A stretch of 64,000 nucleotides of DNA from contig OZ026835.1 in the NCBI GenBank assembly GCA_964023205.1, positions 10,064,414-10,128,413 of the forward strand, read 5' to 3'. The notes under the pieces are model-generated. The model was given only the letters and a program-made list of their open reading frames with translations, made no database searches and was not told the origin of the DNA. The position numbers and the translations under genes were made by a program. The DNA is from Lutraria lutraria. Its lineage: Eukaryota; Mollusca; Bivalvia; Venerida; Mactridae. Positions 24,101 through 39,100 of this stretch are shown in pieces. Position 1 is the stretch's first letter, and each line of letters opens with the position of its first letter.

Positions 24101-27100
24101 TCATTGGGCAAACCTAAAATTCGGAAACAGTCTTCCGGTCGGTGACCAAATATTCGGCTGTAGAATTTAATAAACAAAACAAAAACACGATATACATGAA
24201 TTACTGGGCAACAAACAGCTAAAATCATCAGCAATACTTCTGCGGAATTAGCACTTGTAATTATTGATTCACAGAAATAACTTTTGCAGTAATTATGCAT
24301 AGAGTATAAAGGAAAACTTCTTTTTTGGTGATAAGGACAGGTAGTTCAAATCCTAACTCACAGACTGCTTCAAATTATTCATTATATGGTCCAACTTAAA
24401 GATGTAATTTTTAAAACACACTGCCATATTTGTTGGACCACTAAGTTTTCTGGGTGACCAAGATTTTCAAGTCAGTGGTCCGGCTGGCTACCAAGCCATA
24501 ATGGTTAGTGTTTAGTCCAGTGATGGTGGAGGAAGACCACAATGCCCCTCCTGTCATTATTTTGTCACATTTGGGCACCTGGGTAGAACCACTGACCTTC
24601 CGTAAGCTAGCTGGATGGTTTCGTCACATTAAGAATTCTACACCCCAAATAAGGTTTCAAACCCACAACGATGAGGGATAAGTAATTCAAAGCCAGCTAA
24701 CTTGACCACGCATAATGATATATAAAACTAGCAACCTTAAAACAGACCTTATAAAGAGTGATTTCCTTTATATAAAATGGAGCTGCTCAGTTTTTTACCT
24801 GGGAGACAGTGGCTAAGTACTTTCGTAGTTTTGTTGTTGTTACTCTTTCTGGATATTGAAGATCAGCTGCATTTGCTGTGTGTCTGATGCAGTCACTTCC
24901 TTTCTTGAAGTTGAAATCACCCTGTAAATTCATTTTAAATTACTTTCCAGTTAACCAAATATGTACACAAAGTATGATACTTTTGTCTTTTCATTTCTCC
25001 TTTAAAAAGCTGTTAAGACAAAATGAAAAAAAATTCTTTCTCTTGCTATGGAAAAAAATCAAATATGTGATGTCACTTGTAGTGCGAGGTGCAATAAATT
25101 GATAATCGAAACAGTAGATCATAATGGCTCAGAATCACTAATGAGATTGCCGAATCAATTATTGTTATAAATAATTCTTCCAAAGAAATATGCACAAAAA
25201 CAGCTATAAACTAGCTAAAATAAATTTTACAAGGCTTCTAATTGTTTTTCTTTCTTTTTCATAGCCTAAAACATCATATTTATATGGCATGTATAACATT
25301 ATAAATACCAGACATGCGCTAATTTCCTCTACATGTACCTGTAAAGTGTTAACAAGAGGGCCAAGATGGCCCTTGATTGCTCACATGAGAACAAAGTCAC
25401 TATAATTAATGACCAGTGAATATAGTTTCCATCTCGTATAACCCAATTTTACGTAGATTTTGAGATCAAAACCAGCAATGAAGGTATAATACTATTAAAC
25501 AAGCTAAAACGTAGCAAATTTTCTAATCCAAGGGCCCATTACTCTTGAAGATGTAGTCCGATTCCGCCCATAACTGAACATGTCCAAGACCGTAAGGTCA
25601 TACACATTCAATGTAAATATTATTAGGATCGGTGAATAAATGAATGCGCTACGGTGTAAACAAGCTAAAATATAGCAAATTTTCGAAGTCAAGGGCCCAT
25701 AACTCTTGAAGTTCTGGTCCGATTCTTCCCATTATCGCTCTTGTCAAAGATCTTTTGGTTATATACATTTACTGAAAATATGATTAGGATTGGTGAATAA
25801 ATGAAGGTGCTCGAGTGTAATCAAGCTAAATATAGCAAATTTCCTAAGTCAAGGGCCCATAAGTCTAGAAGTCTGATTTCGCCCATAATCGAACTTAACC
25901 GAGACATTGTGACCATATACATTGTGAGCAAGTATGATCACGATTTGTTAAGAGCCTTGGATGCTAGAGTGTAAACAAACTAAATGTGGCGGGAAACTGG
26001 ACTCTGGACATTCATCGATCCTAAAAGCTCACCTGATGAATCAGGTGAGCTAAAAATCTGACGCTGTAATGGACATAGCTCGATTCTAAAAACTCACCTT
26101 CGCACTCTGTGCCAAGTGAGCTAAAAATGTTCACTTAACCGTTAATAAACTATGTAAATTAATATATTTTACCTGCGCAAACACATACGGATTTGAAGAA
26201 GGTGCCCCTCCATCATCCCTTTTATCAATCAAAGCTTCAAAGGCACTGGTCATTGATTTTGTCAAAAGAATAGGTACCCTTTTGAAGTTCTTCCCCACAA
26301 CTTCAATCAGATCCATTCTAAACAAATCAAGCAAACAAACTTATTATGGAAAAATGCAATGAAACAGCTGAATTCTTAAAAAAATCAATATTTAAAAGAC
26401 AAGCTGATATCACTGACTAAGCAGTCACACACGCAAACAATAAACAGATCAGTTCAATAAATTTGGTATCCCTTGTGCCAAATAATTCATCAAAATGAGA
26501 GACTAATGTAAAGAAACACTTTAGTCATATGACATTCCATTAAAATCACACTGTAAAGGGTTAAAATTTTCTTTAGTTAAAAACGAACTGACTGCAAAAA
26601 TCTGTTTTATTCAAAAGTTAAAAAGATTTTTGAAATTCCACCACATACATGGCAGCCAAGTTTTTGAAAAATCAAAATTATTTGTTAAATTTCTTACTGT
26701 TTCATCAAGTTCCGTTCTATGGGTTGTAACGTTTGTACCAGCTCTCTGTTTTCAGTTCCCCAGGCAGGTCTGTTTTTAAACTGATCAATAAGCACCTTTG
26801 CTCCTTCGGTGGCCCGTCGCTTGTTGAAGCATAATACCCTGGCTAATGTAATCACCGCCAAATCATTCCAATTTCTACGACATGGATCCTCTGAGAGATG
26901 TGACGTCAATTTAACCATATTTTCTTCCAGGTAATTCTATGAATCAATGAACAATGTAATTAACATATGCATCAATTGTTTAGCAAATTTCTATCTTCTT
27001 TTGTAGAGCATACTAAACAAGAGGGCCAAGATGGCCCTATATCGCTCACATAACAATCATTGTTTACTCATTGAAACATTGTTTTGAACCTGTGACCTAG

Positions 27101-30100
27101 TTTTTGACCCCAGATGACCCATGTTAAAACTTGTCCTACATACAAACATTCTTACAAGGTTTGGTGAAGATCCAATCAAAACCATGACAACTACATAGAC
27201 AAGGTTTTCTAAAGATTTGACCTAGTCACCTAGTTTTTGACCGCATATGACCCATTATCGAACTTCTATATATCATTAGAATAAACATTAAACATTCTGA
27301 CAAAGTTTCATGAAGATCCAATCAAAACAGTGATTTCTATTTAACTATCATTTGCAAAGCTTGTCTCCGGTAAACAATTGAATTCAGCTTGTTCCAAATT
27401 TTTACCGTTTTCAGCCACGGAAAATTCGATACAAACAGAAACATAATGGACATGTGTAGAAACCACGCTTCAACAGGCGGGGTCATCTCAATAATCCAGA
27501 CTTATTTATAAATAACAAAAAGATGCGATAGTTTGAAGTGTGATACATGTAGTTTGAAATTTTCGGCCATTCCCATTGCATTTCAAACTATCGCGATTCA
27601 ACTGTAGTTTCAACTTACAATACACAAGTGCAAACTAAAAATATGTCTCACCATGTATTTCACAAGGTCCTCAGTCAAAGGCAAAAGTATCTTTTTGTTA
27701 TGTTTCCTCTCCTCAAGGGAGCGATGTGCTAATGAGGACACATTTTCTGAGAATTCCTCTGTGTAAAGTCTGATAAATTCATCAGCCTGATCTTTCAATG
27801 CAACATCATGGCTTCTAATAGCTTGTCCCCTTTTAAGGCCTGCAATTTTCTTCATGAACTGACCTGATTTTAGAGCAAATGAAGGTTTGCTGTAAGTTCG
27901 AGTTCCTGATGAAGTCTTTTCATTAGATTCTACGGCTAAGGTACCAATAGCTTTCATAAATGTATCAAAGTGATCAGCTGTTATAAAGTCACTAATACTT
28001 GCAGATTCTTTACCTGTTTCTGACCTAAGTTCAATCTTTAATCTTCCTAAAATCCTCATCTTTTCTCTTACTTGACCTGCTCTTTGAGTACCAAGTTTTC
28101 TCAGTTGTACCCTTCCAAATAGCAACAATAAAGTGTCACTCTTCACCGCTTGACTTATCTCGTCCTTACGAAATCTATTTAAAATATGTTCTGTAAACTC
28201 TGAACTTTCCTCTGGCTGAAATATTTGTGTTCCTAGAGCACCCTGCAGTAAGTAATTTGCATTCTTCACACAGTCATCAGATTTCTTCTGTTCAGGACTT
28301 TCTGGACTTAATTTCTCTTCTTTGAAGGTACAACTTTTTACATGCCTCCATAGTTCTTTTTTAATGAAGAATGTTAGGCAATACATGCATGGCAAATAAT
28401 CATTCACTCTATACAGCTTCGTATTTGCAGAAGGCCTCCTTCCAACAAAAAAAGTCCCAGTCTTGTTTAACAGTACAGCAATATTGTGATTAAAGTCTCC
28501 CAAGTTTCGGTATTTGCTAAACACTTTCCTTCTTTTTTCAAGAATATTAGCTGAATCTTTTCCAGTCTTAACTTTTGGAAGCATGGCAATCTCTTTAATA
28601 TCATTATGCTGTCCCTCTAGATGTCTTGCCATTTTACTGACGTCTTTTTCGCAAAAAAAGCAGCAATGTTTCTTACTGTAATCTCTTTTTCTTCTTGCAT
28701 TTTCATCATGATCATTTTTAGAGCTTGAATCTACGGCCTGTATTACTATCTCTAAATAAATAAAAAGAAAGTATTATAAACTAATGTTGTCTTAAGAGTA
28801 ACTGTGTAAATGTTTTACTTCTACCAGAGTAAACTTTTGAAGCAAGGAACCCCAACATGGGGCTAATCCAGACATCTGGTCATTGCATGTTTTCAACAAA
28901 CATAAAACAAGAGGCCATACATGCTGGACATCACAATAGCTCACCTTGCTATCTAAATATTGCGGGTCACTGTATTCTTGACTTTTGACAAAATGAATAG
29001 AGGTCATCTGCTTGTAGTGCCCAACCTCCCTATCAATTTTCTTGATCCTCGGCCTAAGTGTTCTCAAGCTGATTATCTAGAAACTGTTTCATCTACCCAT
29101 GGACGGACGGACCAGCCAACATGTGCAAAGCAATATTACCCCACTTCTTCGAAAGGGGGGCATAATAGCAGTGTCTGTCTGCCTGTTATCCTACTTTAAA
29201 CATATCTGAACTTAGTCAAACCTTATTTTCTCTCTTTACAATTATTCATATTGTGCGTATGTGGAGGTCAACAGCATTGGAACAGCATAAATGTGTGACT
29301 CTGAAAGCCTTGCAAAATCCTTTATTTTAAATCTCAACCAATTTTTTAGGTTGAACTCTTAAACAACCTGAATTTTAGTAATTTCCATGAGGTTTACAAA
29401 ATTCTTTTAGAATGTACCAACTGCAGATTAAGGTTTCATTTAAATTTTAACTAATGTTCTTTTAAAGTAGTAATGTTACATTACCTGATGACTTATTACT
29501 TGAAACAGACTCTTCAAAACCATCTGTGGTCGAATCAGCAGGGAACTGCAAAACACCTTTCAATGGTATGCCATACTGAAAAAAATGAACGAATACATGT
29601 GTGCAAACTTTACTGAATGCATGACTAATAGGTCTCCAATGGTCAGGCGCATGTCTATTTGTAGGCCTGATCTTTTCAAGTACTTCCTTCATTTAAATAT
29701 GTATTAATTACTAGGGCTGTACCGATACAGATCTCAGCCGATACGATACATATTGCGATACGGTACTAGCGATAAGCGATGTAAACGATACATTATATAT
29801 TTCGTTGTAATGAAAAACATTGTAATATTAGTGTTTTGGAGAACTCTGCACACTTGTTTGGTGCTAGAAAGTCCTAATTAACTGTTAAACGGTGTAAAAC
29901 TAAATTTGTCTTGTACTTAGTCATCAATTTGATTCACATATATGTTAGTTGATATTGTGGAAATTAAATAATTATGAGAATATTAGCAAGTTTTAATCTC
30001 TGTCCTGTAAATGACCTTATATCAAGAATAGATTCTAGCCATATAAAATTGTTTAAAGAATCAGGGTTATGATTGTCAAATTTTTCAACAATACTTAATT

Positions 30101-33100
30101 AATAATGAACTTCTGAAACCTTCAACTTGGATGTTATGATGACGAGACTTATGTGTTCTGAGGTTGCTATACTTGACATCGCGTTGACACTTGTTATAGA
30201 CAAATACGTGCTTCTTTGTTTCATCAATCAGCAAACCAAAATGCTGCCATATTTTTATGTAAAATTACATGGTGGCATAATACAATTTATAAGTCAATAT
30301 CTACTTGACAAAATCTAAATATTCACATCGAATTTGTTGTCTATCTTTACCTGACGCTGCTAATGTCGATAAATAGAGTATGGAATCCCGGATATTAGTT
30401 GCGTAAGCATTGTCGATGACGATGTGAGAGTAAATTCGCAAATCTAGTTCAGTATCTTAACATTCTAAAAGGTTTTTTAAATATAAATAAAAAGAACGCG
30501 ATACGGCAAATACGGGACCATCCGATACGATACACATTTCGTTCAGCTCTGTACCGGTACACCGGCATATCGGGACAGCCCTATATATTACCTAGTTCAA
30601 TGGAGAAAAGCCATGGCAAAATGTGACTGACTAAATAATTGATATCTAAAAGTATAAAGCATACCAGGAATCACAGCATAAGAATGGGATCTAAGAAAAA
30701 CTCCAGAAACATACTTTATATGTATTTTTCTGCATATCTCATTTTTAGTAGAGTTAATTAATTAAGGATTTTCTTTTACATATATGATTTTTACTCCTGA
30801 TAGCCAGTGCACATTGATAACTTAAAGCATAGAAACAACTGCCTTGATTTCTAAGATATAAACTACATAATTTCTGTTGTCTTTGTGTGCTCTGTGACCT
30901 AAATGTGACTACAACATTTAAAGATGCTTTATTCAAATCTGTTATTATTGTGTTCTGTTGTCTGATGGTTTATGTTAAGAGCTCTGGTGCACTTAACTTG
31001 ACAATGTTACATACATTTGCCTGCTCTTCAAAAATTGTTGAACAATCTGAATCTGACACATATTCCTCAAGCTGGAGACCCTGTTCTGTTGCTCTAACAA
31101 CCATATGCACTTTGTCATGTTCCAAGCTTCCTGTTTGACTTTCAGCTTCTAAAAAAAAGAAAGGACATTTGGCTCTGACATGTCTGAGATATTGCGGAAT
31201 GGTACCAATTTCACTGGGGTATGGTGTGACATTTTACTCAAAACAGAAGTTTCCATTAGGGAAAGTATGATCACACTGGCCATAGCTTCCAGAGAAGCAC
31301 AAGGTTTAACATAGCGGCAGATAAGCATGCATTGCAGATGCAGTGGATATATATGGCATTTTCACTGTTATCAGTAAGTTTAACATCAAGATTTACTTTA
31401 AGTTTTCACTATTTTCTGGAAAAACATAGTGAGACTAGAGCACACACATGTACTCTTCGAGCTCCTTAATCGTACATAATGCAATTCTTTGCCATTAATG
31501 TAAACACTTATGTACAGTTTGACGAAAGAATGGCACTATTGCAAAATTTTGGTTAAAACCCTTGTAATCTTATAAATAACGAACTCTGATAACGTCGAAA
31601 TTGCATCATATGAATGATATTTTCATAAAACAACCATATTAATGTAATATATTTCATTGCATATATATTAAACAATTACAACGCAGGCAGCAGTGGATAC
31701 GATTACAACGCAATGCAGTGGGTCCAATCTAATGAATTAATGTCTGTAGGACCCCACTGCTTCTGCGAAAGCTATGGCCAGTGTGAAGATATCATATCAA
31801 AATTGCTCCTCTCTGATTAGTCAGTTTACATATTTAAACCCTTGTGATGTCCTCCTTAAGTTCCTTTACACTTTCATAACTTTCCATAGCAGTTAATGCA
31901 TTTCAATTTTTATTTACGATGCAAGTTTAAAAGCTGATCATTTACTTTAGCAACATAACCTTAACAAAAATATATTTTAATGGTCTCATTTTACCAGTAG
32001 CAATTGTAATTTTTAAACTTAAAACCTCTAGAAAGTTTGTAAGTGGTCTCTATAAATATCAACTGAATCATTACCTTGCACCTGGTTTAAAACTATGTTG
32101 TCAGCCTCTATATGCTGATCCTTAACTTTGTCAAAACTCATCAGCTGGTCTGTAACTACATTATCAGTCCCCATATACTTATTCTTAACTTTGTCATCAG
32201 AACTCACTGGCTGGCCTGTAAGTACATTATCAGTCCCCGTATCCTGGTCCTTTCCTATGTCATCAGAACGCATCTGTTGGTCTGTAACGTCTTCAGTCTC
32301 CATATGCTGGTTCTCTACTATGTGATTGAAATTCATCGGCTGGTCTGTAACAAAGATATCAGCTTCCATATGCTGGTCCTTTCCTATGCTATCAGAACTC
32401 ATCAGCTGGTCAATAACTATGTAATCAGCTTCCATATGCTGGTCCTTTCCTATGCTATCAAAATTCATCAGCTGGTCTGTAATAACGTCATCAGCCCCCA
32501 TATGCTGGTTCTTAACTTTGTCATCAGAACTCATCAGCTGGTCTGTAACTACATTATCTGTTTCCATATACTTGTACTTAACTTTGTCATCAGAACTCAT
32601 TGGCTGGTCTGTAACTACATTATCCCTCCCCATATACTTGTTCTTCACTTTGTTATCAGAACTAATCAGCTGGTCTGTAACTACATTATCAGTTCCCATA
32701 TACTTGTTCTTCACTTTGTCATCAGAACTCATCAGCTGGTCTGTAACTACATTATCAGTTCCCATATACTTGTTCTTAACTTTGTCATCAGAACTCATTG
32801 GCTGGTCTGTAACCATGTTATCAGCCTCCATATACTGGTCCTTTTCTATGTCATCAGAACTCATTGGCTGGTCTGTAACTACATTATCAGCCTCCATACA
32901 CTGGTCCTTTCCTATGTCATCAGAACGCATCAGCTGGTCTGTAACTACATTATCAGTCCCCATATACTTGTTCTTAACTTTGTCATCAGAACTCATTGGC
33001 TGGTCTGTAACTACATTATCAGTCCCCATATACTTGTTCTTAACTTTCTCATTAGAACTCATTGGCTGGTCTGTAACTACATTATCAGTTCCCACATACT

Positions 33101-36100
33101 TGTTCTTAACGTTATTATCAGAACTCATTGGCTGGTCTGTAACTACATGATCAGTACCCATATACTTGTTCTTAACTTTGTCATCAGAACTCATTGGCTG
33201 GTCTGTTACTACATTATCAGTCCCCATATACTTGTTTTTAACTTTGTCATCAGTACTCATTGGCTGGTCTGTAACTACATTATCAGTTCCCATATACTTG
33301 TTCTTAATTTTGTCATCAGAACTCATTGGCTGGTCTGTAACTACATGATCAGTTCCCATATACTTGTTCTTAATTTTGCCATCAGAGCTCATTGGCTGGT
33401 CTGTAACTACATGATCAGTTCCCATATACTTGTTTTTAACTTTGTCATCAGTACTCATTGGCTGGTCTGTAACTACATTATCAGTCCCCATATACTTGTT
33501 TTTAACTTTGTCATCAGTACTCATTGGCTGGTCTGTAACTACATTATCAGTTCCCATAGACTTGTTCTTAATTTTGTCATCAGAACTCATTGGCTGGTCT
33601 GTAACTACATGATCAGTTCCCATATACTTGTTTTTAACTTTGTCATCAGTACTCATTGGCTGGTCTGTAACTACATTATCAGTCCCCATATACTTGTTCT
33701 TAACTTTCTCATCAGAACTAATCAGCTGGTCTGTAACTACATGATCAGTTCCCATATACTTGTTCTTAACTTTGTCATCAAATCTCATCAGCTGGTCTGT
33801 AACTACATTATCAGTTCCCATATACTTGTTCTTAACTTTGTCATCAGAACTCATTGGCTGGTCTGTAACCATGTTATCAGCCTCCATATACTGGTCCTTT
33901 TCTATGTCATCAGAACTCATTGGCTGGTCTGTAACAACATTATCAGCCTCCATACACTGGTCCTTTCCTATGTCATCAGAACGCATCAGCTGGTCTGTAA
34001 CTACATTATCAGTTCCCATATACTTGTTCTTAACTTTGTCATCAGAACTCATTGGCTGGTCTGTAACTATGTTATCAGCCTCCATATGCTGATCCTTAAC
34101 TTTATCATCAGAACTTAACAGCTGGTCTGTAACTACATCAGAATTCATCAACTGGTTTGAAACTATATTATCAGCCTCCATATGCTGGTCCTTAACTATG
34201 TCATCAGAATTCACCAGCTGGTTGTTTTCAACTGTAATTATACATAAGAATGTTTTTAAACATACAGCATTCCCCTGTTTAAACGCTCCCCTCCCCAACC
34301 CTTTTTTTTGCCAATAAAAGTGTCTGTCCGGGACTCATGACGTAAAATCCGTTTTTATTAAAGATAAGACACAATTAAATCCACTTTGAATAATTGTTTC
34401 AATCAAAATTAACATGTGAACAATAACTAAAAACTAGTGAAACCGCGTGAAAAACTATGTACCGTATACTGTACGGTAATTTACATCTAATAAAAATCAA
34501 TACAGTGCACTATTAAAAAAAATGTCGATCACTTTCATACAGTAATACAGTAGATCTATGGACCATTTGTGATGTTTATTAATTAGTTTTATTTGGCCAT
34601 GTTTCGACTTTATCCTTATACATCGATACGTAACAATCATATCTGACACGCGACTTCCACAATTGATTTTTGAATGACATATTTATATTAATACCAAATC
34701 AGGGCCCACGCTGTCGATCTCCACTTTCACCAATTGGCAAAAGTCCGACCAAAGTGGCTCCAAAAATTTACTAGTGCCGAAAGTGTATAAAATGTCAATT
34801 TTAACCTCCAGAATAGTTGAATAGACTGGTTTAAATGTGTCCTCGGACATTTTGTCGACGGCGTTAACAGAAATATTTCCATCCCTTTCAAAGACAGTTA
34901 CCGGTATAAAAATCCATCTGTAAAAAAAGTTAATGTCCAACACTTTCATAGTGTTTGACTATTTCTTCCGCAAATTTAACGACTTGTAATTTGAAAGAAG
35001 CCGTGTAAGATTTTTTACCCCTCGACTCCATGATAGCTAAACTTAGCTATTGACATGTACATAAAAACTCGATTACACATTGGCGAGATTACGTCAGAGA
35101 TTATGTCAGACACGCGATAAAGATAAAACGCTTACTCGGCAGCGACAGCCTTTTAATTGATTTTTGACATGTAGTTTAACTAGTGCAACTGACTACAATA
35201 TTTATCCTAGTCAAGAGCACCCGGAATGACAGTTGATTAATATTGCATTAACACCGCGATATTTTTCAATGGCAAGAGTTGCAAATTCATTTATCTGACC
35301 TAAAAAAAAACTTAGGATACGGTATTCCAGATTTTTTTTTTTTTTTGTAAAATACGGTCACAATAAACGCCCCCCTTTTGGAAAATGCATCGCCTCCGAG
35401 AGCTTTATTCGGGGGAATACGGTACATTGCATGTTGCACAGTAAATGGGCCAAAAGTAGTAGCATCTAAGGCAAAAAATAAAGTTTCGTAATTTTGATTT
35501 ATTTTGTTTGCATGAAGATGTTTTATGTATCTTGGTTCTGATTCCGATGGAGAAAAGATAACTTTTGGCTGAAAAAAAAATTATTGGCGATTTTCATTAA
35601 GTGGTCAGGTAGGGGGACGGACGTTACAGTTGAATATTAAAAATCCAGTTGTGAAGCCTATTACGGACAAAACTGCATTAGAATTGGTTTTCCTACAAAA
35701 GTGATGTCAATACACCTCTATAGTATGTTGGTGTAATTTTGGCAGATTTTTTTTAAAAAATCACTTTTTCCCAAATTCTCATTTTGAAACTTGGAATAAA
35801 TCAAAAACCAAAAAATTCCATTTCCATTTATGCTGCTTCAATAGCAGCTAGTCTGTCAATGACCCTGATTTATTACCCCCTACTGTGGAATACAGATGAC
35901 TCCTGGTCCATAAGACACATGCCTTGCATTCTTGGCTCAATGTGCCACATTGTTTTATGGTCCTTTGTTAATTGGAGCTCATTATGAAATTGCAGTACTG
36001 TTTTCATGAGGTACTGATTGCATAATGGTCACCTCTAAAGGGATTAAATTAATCACCCACTGGGTCTGACTCAAATAGAAAGACCCTTATCATCCACAAT

Positions 36101-39100
36101 GCAGTTGTTTTACAACTGATTGACTGGGTCCCTTTTGTAGTCATTCACACGTCTAGAAATAGCATACATTAATTGCCTGAGGATATTAAGTCTGAATAAT
36201 ACTTTACAATTGTCTACATTAACTGCATTGGATTACTATATGAGATATATTGAACAACCTTCATTTCCAATTAGAGTTTTACAGAATTCTGTAACATCCG
36301 TCCTTTTTCTGTAACGTCCGTCCCCTATCCCATAAATAAGATATTTTAAACTATTCTAAGACCAGATAGCTTTTTAGCATTAGTTTTAAGTAAGTTTGAT
36401 ATATTTTTCATACATAAAACATTAATAGCTTACATCATTATGAAAAAAAGGAGAAAATTTGATTGTCATATTTTTAATATTTTATTTCCAAAAGTAAAAA
36501 AAAATGCAATAAACAAAGTTCAAAGTTAAAACAAAGTCTGATTTTTTTAAGAAGACTTTTCTTAAATAATCCACGTAGAAATAGTAAAAATCTTTGAAGA
36601 TTTTGATACTAAATGAAGGTTTTAACAATGTATGGATAGGGGGGACGGACGCTATGGGGACATATAAGTTTAGCATTTTAGTCCTGTGTTCATCTGGAAC
36701 ATAATGCAGTACATTTTATTGTACATTTTTGGAATCAGTACTTGAAGTGTAATGTTGCTAAGTTATTTTGATCTTTATTATTTTGTTCTTTAGTGAAATA
36801 TCGGGGGGGGGGGGGGGGGGGGGGGGGGGGGCGGCCGTTACACTTTTTTCCATACAAAACATTTTTTGTTTGAAAATCAATTTTTTGAAAAAGAAATCTG
36901 CCCATAAGCAGTATCAAAAGCACTTGCCTCTAATTATGCACAATTTTTTTAAAGAATGAAAGGTAATAAAAAATGCTTTGTAGGAAACTATTTAAATGAT
37001 TAGGGTGTTAAATAATGATGTCATTGTTACATGTTAAAAATAGGTAAAAAAGTACATGCTAAAACATTACAGGTCTAAACGGACATTTTTCAGGCATTAA
37101 ATAGTCTGTAATTTTTTTTTATAGTCACAGGATCCAAAAACTGTCTCAGGTACATTTGAATAATACTTATATCAATCAAATAACAACAAAAATGTGCATG
37201 TCAAACTATGACTTTGTACAAAACATGGAATTACATAACATTTTGAAAAATTGGCCCATTTACTGTGCAACAGGCAACATGTACCTTTAAAGTTTGGTTG
37301 TTATGAAGGAAATTATATACTGTAAATCAGAAATTTTTGTGAAGGACTAATTTTCACAAAAATAAATTGTGATTTCCTCTTTCGGTTATTTACACGGATA
37401 AAAACTGAAAGTAGAAATTCATGAACATTTAACCTCACGAATTAGTCAGAAATGTTTTCGCCAAATTTTGGTCTCACAAAGATATCTGATTTTACAGTGT
37501 AAAATAGCATCCCAGGTATTTCAGGTATTAGAACAGAACATCTCAAATTAGATAACCCAAATTCATATATGTAGTTTTTGATTTAAAAATACTTAGTGAG
37601 TAGATTTTAATGGTGAACTTGAATGAATTTTAGAAGTTGACAATATGGCAACCATAGCACAGAATGACCACACTTAATCTATGTAAAACAAAGTTGTATT
37701 AATTGACACACACAATCTTCAGCTCATCTATGGTTTGTTTATAAATTTGTATAATTTTTAAAAGTGCATACCTAAACCTAGTCTTAACTGTATTTTGAGG
37801 ACTTGAATGAAACACACATTGAGTCCTCAGGATGTTACAATGCCAGAGAAGTTGAACAATTAAAATGGCTTGTGTATCTAATTTATTCTAAAGAATGTTT
37901 AAAACATCTCAAATTAGGTAACCCAAATTCATATATGTAGTTTTTTAATTCAAAAAATACTAACAGAGTAGATTTTAATGGTGAACTTGAATGAGTTTCA
38001 GAAGTTGGCAATAAGGCAATCGTAGCACAGAATAACTAGAATCAATCTAAGTAAAACACAGAATGTTTCTATTGTTTGATATACACAATCTTCAGCTTAT
38101 CTATGGTTTGTCTGTCTATTTGTATAATTTGTAAAAGTGCATACCTAAATCTAGTCTCAACTGTATTTTGAGGACTTTTGTGAGTAACACTAGCTAACTT
38201 CAAAGGCATTGTAACATCATGAGGACTTGTCACAATGTGTGCTTCAGTCAAGTTCTCAAAATAAAGTCAAATGAAAATGGACAAAAACATAATGTCCATC
38301 TTCTATCCATTTCAATCAATATTGTAATTTGTATTGATGCACATAATAAAGTTGAACTTGAACTTTCCCCACCATACATGCACCAGTAATTTGATGTGCA
38401 ATATACCCACAATAATAAAGAAACTATATTCTTCAGAATATACCCATTACTATTTGTTTGTATGGTGAGCTTAATGCCGTTTTTCAACAATTTATCAGTT
38501 ATATACGGTGGCTGACTCATCAAAGTTTTCATATACCAGTAAGTGTAATACACCAGTGATTATACTTTAAAGCCTGTTTCAAAATCTTAGTGCTTATACT
38601 TTCTATCTTAACTTTTTATGGCATACTGATGTATGAATTTCATTCCATTATAATCAATTCAAATTTTGAAATACATGTTTGCCAATAATCTTTATCAGTG
38701 TTTCCGAATTTCAGTAAACAATGAAAATCAAGTCAAACTGCAAGAAAGTTGTAAACTCAACTAAATTTAAACAAGAGGGCCAAGATGGCCCTATATCGCT
38801 CACATGACAATCACTGTTCACTCATTAAAAAACATTGCTTTGAACCGGTGACCTAGTTTGAATTTGTCTTACATATCATTAAGATAAACATTCTGACAAG
38901 GTTTTGTTATAGAGATAAAATCAAAATTTGACATCTACAGTATTAATAAGGTTTTCCTAAGATTTGACCTTGTGACCTAGTTTTTGACCCTAGATGACCC
39001 ATATGTAAACTTATCCTTAATATCATTGAGACGAACAATCAGACAAGGTTTGGCCAAGTTCCAATAAAAACCATGCAATTTAGAGCTTTACAAGATTTTT

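Noticed and set aside
32112..34118. 668-aa plus-strand ORF and its shorter plus-strand companions
   Set aside because: Antisense of the coding repeat exon. Stays open only because the period is a multiple of three. The minus frame joins splice sites on both sides; this one does not.
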